Source of the DNA: Chlorobiaceae bacterium
GTDB taxonomy: Bacteria; Bacteroidota; Chlorobiia; Chlorobiales; Chlorobiaceae
Assembly: GCA_012972835.1 (NCBI GenBank)
Contig: JABDHK010000031.1
Coordinates: 1-58,868, forward strand
DNA length: 58,868 nucleotides
Direction of reading: 5' to 3'
The translations under genes were made by a program, and so were the position numbers. Below the pieces are notes generated by a model that was given only the letters and a program-made list of their open reading frames with translations, did not search any database and had not been told where the DNA came from. Every line of letters begins with the position of its first letter. The first letter of the stretch is position 1. Shown piece by piece: positions 55,189-58,868 of the stretch.

Positions 55189-56907
55189 ATGGTAGAAAAG
55201 AATGTTAAAAACCCCCTGCCCTATTTCTGGGATATTGTTGCTTTTGCTCTTGTCATGGGGCTCATTACCCTTTTGGCATGGGGGAGCCGTCAAATGGCAG
55301 TGCCCTATATTCCTGGCGATCAGATACAGCTCTCTCTTGATCCTGTGCATCTACCCATGTATGCACTCCGCACTGTACTCAGGATGGTTGCAGCGCTCAT
55401 TGCTTCATTTACCTTTACCTTTACCTACGCAACATTAGCCGCAAAAAGTCGTCGGGCAGAAACCATTCTGGTGCCGCTCCTCGATATTCTCCAATCGGTG
55501 CCGATTCTTGGTTTCCTCTCCATTACCGTTACCGGTTTTATTGCACTTTTTCCAGGAAACCTTCTTGGTGTTGAAATGGCGGCCATCTTTGCCATCTTTA
55601 CCTCACAGGCATGGAATATGGCCTTCAGTTTTTATCAGTCTCTGAAAACCGTACCGAAGGAACTTCAGGAAGCTTCAGACCTCTTTGGCCTCTCATCCTG
55701 GCAGAGGTTCTGGAAACTCGAGGCCCCCTTTGCCACGCCGAACCTGATATGGAATACCATGATGTCTGTTTCAGGTGGATGGTTCTTCGTTGTTGCCTCG
55801 GAGGCCATCACGGTAGGCAAGACTGCTGTGACGCTTCCGGGAATTGGCTCATACGTGGCACAAGCTATCCAGAGCAAAAACCTTTCTGCTATTGGCTATG
55901 CACTTCTAACCATGCTCATTGTCATTCTTGTATACGATCAACTGCTGTTTCGACCACTCGTGGCATGGGCCGAAAAGTTCAAGTTTGAACTGACCGAAAG
56001 CCAGGATGGTGCTGAATCATGGATTTTAACACTGTTTCAGCGCGCCCATGTGCTCCGGAGCCTTGCAAAACGTATTGCGAAACAATGGATTACATTCATC
56101 GAACGACTCCCGAAACTACCCCGCCGTACGCTGAGCTTCAAGGAAAGTTCCTCATTGGTGATGAAGTTGCAGGGATTTACATGGTATGGTATCTTGATCA
56201 GCGGCATGACGTTCGGAGCATGGATGCTGATGAGCTTCGTCATGAGTGGGGTTGATCATGTAGAGATTGCAAAGGTCTTCATGCTGGGGTTTATAACACT
56301 TACCCGCGTGATGGTGTTACTGTTACTTGCAACTCTGATCTGGGTTCCGCTTGGGGTCATTATTGGTCTTAATCCCCGACTTGCTACAAAGGTTCAGCCC
56401 CTTGCCCAGTTTCTGGCAGCTTTTCCGGCAAACCTTTTTTTTCCGGTTGCAGTTTTTTTTCTGGTTCGATACCATCTTTCACCAGAAATATGGACGGCAC
56501 CGCTTATGATTCTTGGCACCCAGTGGTATATCCTCTTCAACGTTATCGCCGGAGCTTCAGCTATTCCTACTGACTTGCGCGAAGCAGCTCAAAACCTTGG
56601 ACTTTCAGGATGGCGACTCTGGAAACACCTGCTTCTTCCCGGCATCATCCCTTCACTGATTACTGGCCTGATAACGGCTTCAGGTGGCACCTGGAATGCC
56701 AGCATCGTAGCAGAGGTTGTCAGCTGGGGCAGCACAACAATTACCGCCACAGGCCTTGGTTCCTATATTGCCCAGTGGACAGAAAAAGGCGACTATCCAC
56801 ATATTGTTCTTGGTATTGCTGTCATGAGCATCTACGTTATCTTTTTCAACCGTTTTTTCTGGAAACGGCTTTATAATATCTCCCAGACCCGTTTTCGTCT
56901 GGATTAG
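55189..56907 (+). CDS. ABC transporter permease with two fused transport domains
   Basis: A 572-residue protein with two copies of the nitrate/sulfonate/taurine-type permease domain. The first half has the EAA loop PKELQEASDLFGLSSWQRFWKLEAP; the second half has PTDLREAAQNLGLSGWRLWKHLLLPG. About twelve transmembrane helices are predicted in all. Each half ends with a conserved G-x-GSY segment (LPGIGSYVAQA and ATGLGSYIAQW). It starts 14 bp before no other gene: the ATPase gene follows after 13 bp. No solute-binding protein is encoded nearby, so the substrate is unknown; anions such as nitrate, sulfonate or phosphonate are typical for the family. Confidence 0.88.
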   Translation: MVEKNVKNPLPYFWDIVAFALVMGLITLLAWGSRQMAVPYIPGDQIQLSLDPVHLPMYALRTVLRMVAALIASFTFTFTYATLAAKSRRAETILVPLLDILQSVPILGFLSITVTGFIALFPGNLLGVEMAAIFAIFTSQAWNMAFSFYQSLKTVPKELQEASDLFGLSSWQRFWKLEAPFATPNLIWNTMMSVSGGWFFVVASEAITVGKTAVTLPGIGSYVAQAIQSKNLSAIGYALLTMLIVILVYDQLLFRPLVAWAEKFKFELTESQDGAESWILTLFQRAHVLRSLAKRIAKQWITFIERLPKLPRRTLSFKESSSLVMKLQGFTWYGILISGMTFGAWMLMSFVMSGVDHVEIAKVFMLGFITLTRVMVLLLLATLIWVPLGVIIGLNPRLATKVQPLAQFLAAFPANLFFPVAVFFLVRYHLSPEIWTAPLMILGTQWYILFNVIAGASAIPTDLREAAQNLGLSGWRLWKHLLLPGIIPSLITGLITASGGTWNASIVAEVVSWGSTTITATGLGSYIAQWTEKGDYPHIVLGIAVMSIYVIFFNRFFWKRLYNISQTRFRLD

Positions 56908-56920
56908 ACATACCTGACCT

Positions 56921-58240
56921 ATGGAGACATTGCATCCTGAGATCGATCTGCTGAATCTGACGAATATCAGCAAATCATTCAAGAAGTCTGGCGGAGAAGA
57001 GCATCTGGTACTTGATGGGGTGAGCCTCACTATTAAAGAGGGGGAGATTGTTGCGCTTCTTGGACGTTCAGGTTCGGGCAAGTCCACCCTGCTCCGTATC
57101 ATATCAGGCCTTGCCCGACCAGGAAGCGGGGAGGTGCTCTATTGCGGAAAACCGGTGACCGGTCCGGTGAAAGGACTCGCAATGGTCTTTCAAACCTTTG
57201 CCCTTTTCCCCTGGTTTACTGTCCTTGAAAATGTTGAACTTGGGCTCGATGCCATGGGAGTGCATCAGGAAGAACGTCGGAGGCGTGCACTTGCCGCAAT
57301 TGACCTCATAGGTCTTGACGGTTTTGAATCAGCCTATCCAAAAGAACTTTCAGGAGGAATGCGGCAGCGTGTAGGTTTTGCCCGTGCGCTCGTGGTTGAG
57401 CCAACACTGCTCCTTATGGACGAAGCCTTTTCAGCTCTTGATGTCCTGACTGCCGAAACGCTCCGTACTGATCTGATTGAACTCTGGCTTGAACGACGGA
57501 TTCCCACTAAAGGAATTCTTCTCGTCTCCCATAATATTGAGGAAGCTGTTCTTCTTGCTGACCGTATTGTTATTCTGGGAACCAATCCTGGCACAATTCT
57601 GGCAGAGATCAAAATTCCCCTGGAACATCCGCGCGATCGTGAAGCTCCAACATTTCGCCAACTCGTCGATGAGGTCTATGAACTTATGACCAAACGACCT
57701 CGTAGCGCTCCAGGCAAGGTCGATGTTGTTCCATTGTCTTTCCGCCTCCCGAGTGCGCACATCAATCAGCTTGCAGGGTTGATGGAAGCCTTGGTCGCAG
57801 AACCCTATAATGGAAGAGCCGATCTTCCTGAACTGGCCGATCAGATGGGATTTGGCGTTGAAGAGCTATTTCCTCTGCTGGAAGCACTGGAAATCCTCTC
57901 ATTCGCCCGAACCGAAGGTGGTGACGTTGAACTTACCGCATCAGGGAAAAGCTATGTGGACGCCGACATCCTTCAACGTAAGGTGATCTTTGCCGAACAT
58001 GTCATCCGCCACGTTGCCCTTGCAGCCCATATTCGCCACGTTATTGATGAACGTCCTGGAAATCGTGCCCCCGAAGACCGCTTTCTCCGGGAACTGGAGG
58101 ATTTCTTCAGCGAAGATGAGGCCGAAAGAGTGCTGCAGGTAGCTATCGAGTGGGGCCGTTATGCCGAACATTTCGCCTACGAAGAGGGCTCCGGTATTCT
58201 GAGTCTCGAAAACCCGGCAAGCTCCCTGACCGCCCCATAG
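56921..58240 (+). CDS. ABC transporter ATPase with C-terminal AAA-associated domain
   Basis: A 439-residue protein. The first ~260 residues are a NrtD/SsuB-type ATPase: Walker A GRSGSGKST, Q-loop VFQTFALFPW, signature LSGGMRQRVGFARALVVEP, Walker B LLLMDEAFSALD and the switch His in LLVSHNIEEAV. Residues ~275-430 form the AAA-associated domain found on some transporters of this kind: LAGLMEALVAEPYNGRADL, ADQMGFGVEELFPLLEALEIL, and the helical tail. This part resembles a winged-helix regulatory module (inference). It pairs with the fused permease 13 bp upstream. Confidence 0.9.
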   Translation: METLHPEIDLLNLTNISKSFKKSGGEEHLVLDGVSLTIKEGEIVALLGRSGSGKSTLLRIISGLARPGSGEVLYCGKPVTGPVKGLAMVFQTFALFPWFTVLENVELGLDAMGVHQEERRRRALAAIDLIGLDGFESAYPKELSGGMRQRVGFARALVVEPTLLLMDEAFSALDVLTAETLRTDLIELWLERRIPTKGILLVSHNIEEAVLLADRIVILGTNPGTILAEIKIPLEHPRDREAPTFRQLVDEVYELMTKRPRSAPGKVDVVPLSFRLPSAHINQLAGLMEALVAEPYNGRADLPELADQMGFGVEELFPLLEALEILSFARTEGGDVELTASGKSYVDADILQRKVIFAEHVIRHVALAAHIRHVIDERPGNRAPEDRFLRELEDFFSEDEAERVLQVAIEWGRYAEHFAYEEGSGILSLENPASSLTAP

Positions 58241-58297
58241 GGGATTGTGTTTGAAATGCCATCGAAACGGCAGCAAGGAAGGAGGCAGCGGGGATGA

Positions 58298-58729
58298 TCA
58301 GCTCCCTGAAGGTTCGGTGAACGAGGGATGCTTTTTTCTTATAAACCATTTGAGCAGTTCAATAACCGGAACAACTGATCCAGCTGAACTTAAAACAATG
58401 ACCATGTCTTGAGGGGTAAGCAGGAAAGTTCCGAACATGTTACGCAGAACAGGGATATAAATGATTGCCGCGAGCATTGCCAACTCCCACCCTATGGCAA
58501 TATTCAGCCAGCGGTTGGCAAAAGGGCGGTTGAGTATGGATTTGGTTTCGGAACGGAAGTTGTAAGCTTTGAAAAATTGTATGAGAATTAATGAAACAAA
58601 GGTCATGGTCATGGCTTCCTGAAGGGAGCGTCCCGAAGCGAGGGAGTACTGGAAAAGTGTGAGGTTTACTATGGTAGACCAAATGCCACCGGTAAAAATC
58701 AGCATCAGTACAGTTAGGGACTCAGTCAT
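58298..58729 (-). CDS. Detached C-terminal membrane domain of a cation P-type ATPase
   Basis: A 143-residue protein with four transmembrane helices that matches helices M7-M10 of calcium/cation P2-type ATPases (Cation_ATPase_C): MTMTFVSLILIQFFKAYNFRSE, NRWLNIAIGWELAMLA, and VLSSAGSVVPVIELLKWF, given here in pieces. The rest of the ATPase is not fused in frame: a stop lies 18 bases upstream of the ATG. It may be a stand-alone paralogue or the end of a frameshifted pump whose main part is outside the window. Its start overlaps the stop of the upstream partial frame in TAATG. Confidence 0.75.
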   Translation of the reverse strand: MTESLTVLMLIFTGGIWSTIVNLTLFQYSLASGRSLQEAMTMTFVSLILIQFFKAYNFRSETKSILNRPFANRWLNIAIGWELAMLAAIIYIPVLRNMFGTFLLTPQDMVIVLSSAGSVVPVIELLKWFIRKKHPSFTEPSGS

Positions 58730-58868
58730 TATAAAAATACCGTTTTAGGTCTGATGCTTATATCCCACCACTGTAGGTCTTTTGATCGCATCAGTCTTTT
58801 TTCAAGATTCTTTTTTTCTTTACCGCAGAGCCTTATACCCTTTTGGTATACCGTATCGATGAGCATTG
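58729..58868 (-). CDS. Partial open frame at the right edge
   Basis: A frame open to the window edge ends with TAA overlapping the following ATG. The 46 visible codons encode a basic peptide (LEKRLMRSKDLQWWDISIRPK). It is not recognisable as the preceding part of a P-type ATPase, and no family was assigned. The TAATG overlap with the next gene is the main support that it is a real gene's end. Confidence 0.35.
   Translation of the reverse strand, partial: MLIDTVYQKGIRLCGKEKKNLEKRLMRSKDLQWWDISIRPKTVFL

Overview
The window is chromosomal DNA of a green sulfur bacterium (Chlorobiaceae; Chlorobium or Pelodictyon type, genus inferred). The clearest evidence is a bchF-bchC-bchX operon (17295-19916) for bacteriochlorophyll a. 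It sits beside a hemX/ccsA-like gene and hemA-hemC-hemD (11355-15366), with hemB further left (5235-6221). The hem genes use the C5 route from glutamyl-tRNA to uroporphyrinogen III, which feeds chlorosome and reaction-centre pigments. All assignments come from reading motifs and gene order; no database search was possible.

Layout from left to right. 1-338 holds a 46-bp/12-bp tandem repeat array and the terminator of a large filamentous-haemagglutinin-like two-partner-secretion exoprotein (339-3671). 3956-9819 carries aroC, hemB and a four-gene sodium-pumping decarboxylase operon (mmdA-D-C-B order). 10054-21739 carries a HisN-type phosphatase, hemDCA, hemX, typA/bipA, the bch operon and a peptide-type ABC solute-binding lipoprotein. 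21981-24617 is a soluble four-PAS hybrid histidine kinase. 24918-29377 is an accessory patch with gene decay. It contains an RTX-like secreted repeat protein, a tiny membrane protein, a doubly broken hsdM, an antitoxin with a truncated VapC, a repressor-like DNA-binding protein and a methyltransferase. 29487-34793 returns to core genes (Nudix, OppC-type permease, rplY, prs, lpxD). 34808-40502 holds a GH15-DUF547 fusion, a SnoaL-like protein and a CapD/PglF-type sugar dehydratase.

The right third (40568-54930) is organised around phosphate. pstC-pstA-pstB-phoU and phoB-phoR flank a metallophosphoesterase, a PlsC-like acyltransferase and a GNAT-fold N-acyltransferase, a pair that resembles the makers of phosphorus-free aminolipids. 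Next to phoU on the same strand is a tight LRR-like / CHAD / ParA gene set. CHAD domains bind polyphosphate and ParA ATPases position cargo, so this set is a candidate polyphosphate-granule positioning system. Two intergenic sites, upstream of pstC and between phoB and an ABC transporter, share hexamers ending in ACA with 11-bp phasing and are candidate Pho boxes. The window ends with a two-gene ABC transporter (fused double permease; ATPase with a C-terminal AAA-associated domain) and a detached P-type ATPase C-terminal domain.

The most interesting points are the CHAD/ParA/LRR set beside pst-phoU, a sigma-70 region-4-like helix-turn-helix on the C terminus of BchX, the GH15-DUF547 fusion, the possible Pho-regulated lipid-remodelling genes, and the decayed restriction/toxin patch. 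No tRNA, rRNA, CRISPR array or intact insertion sequence was seen.
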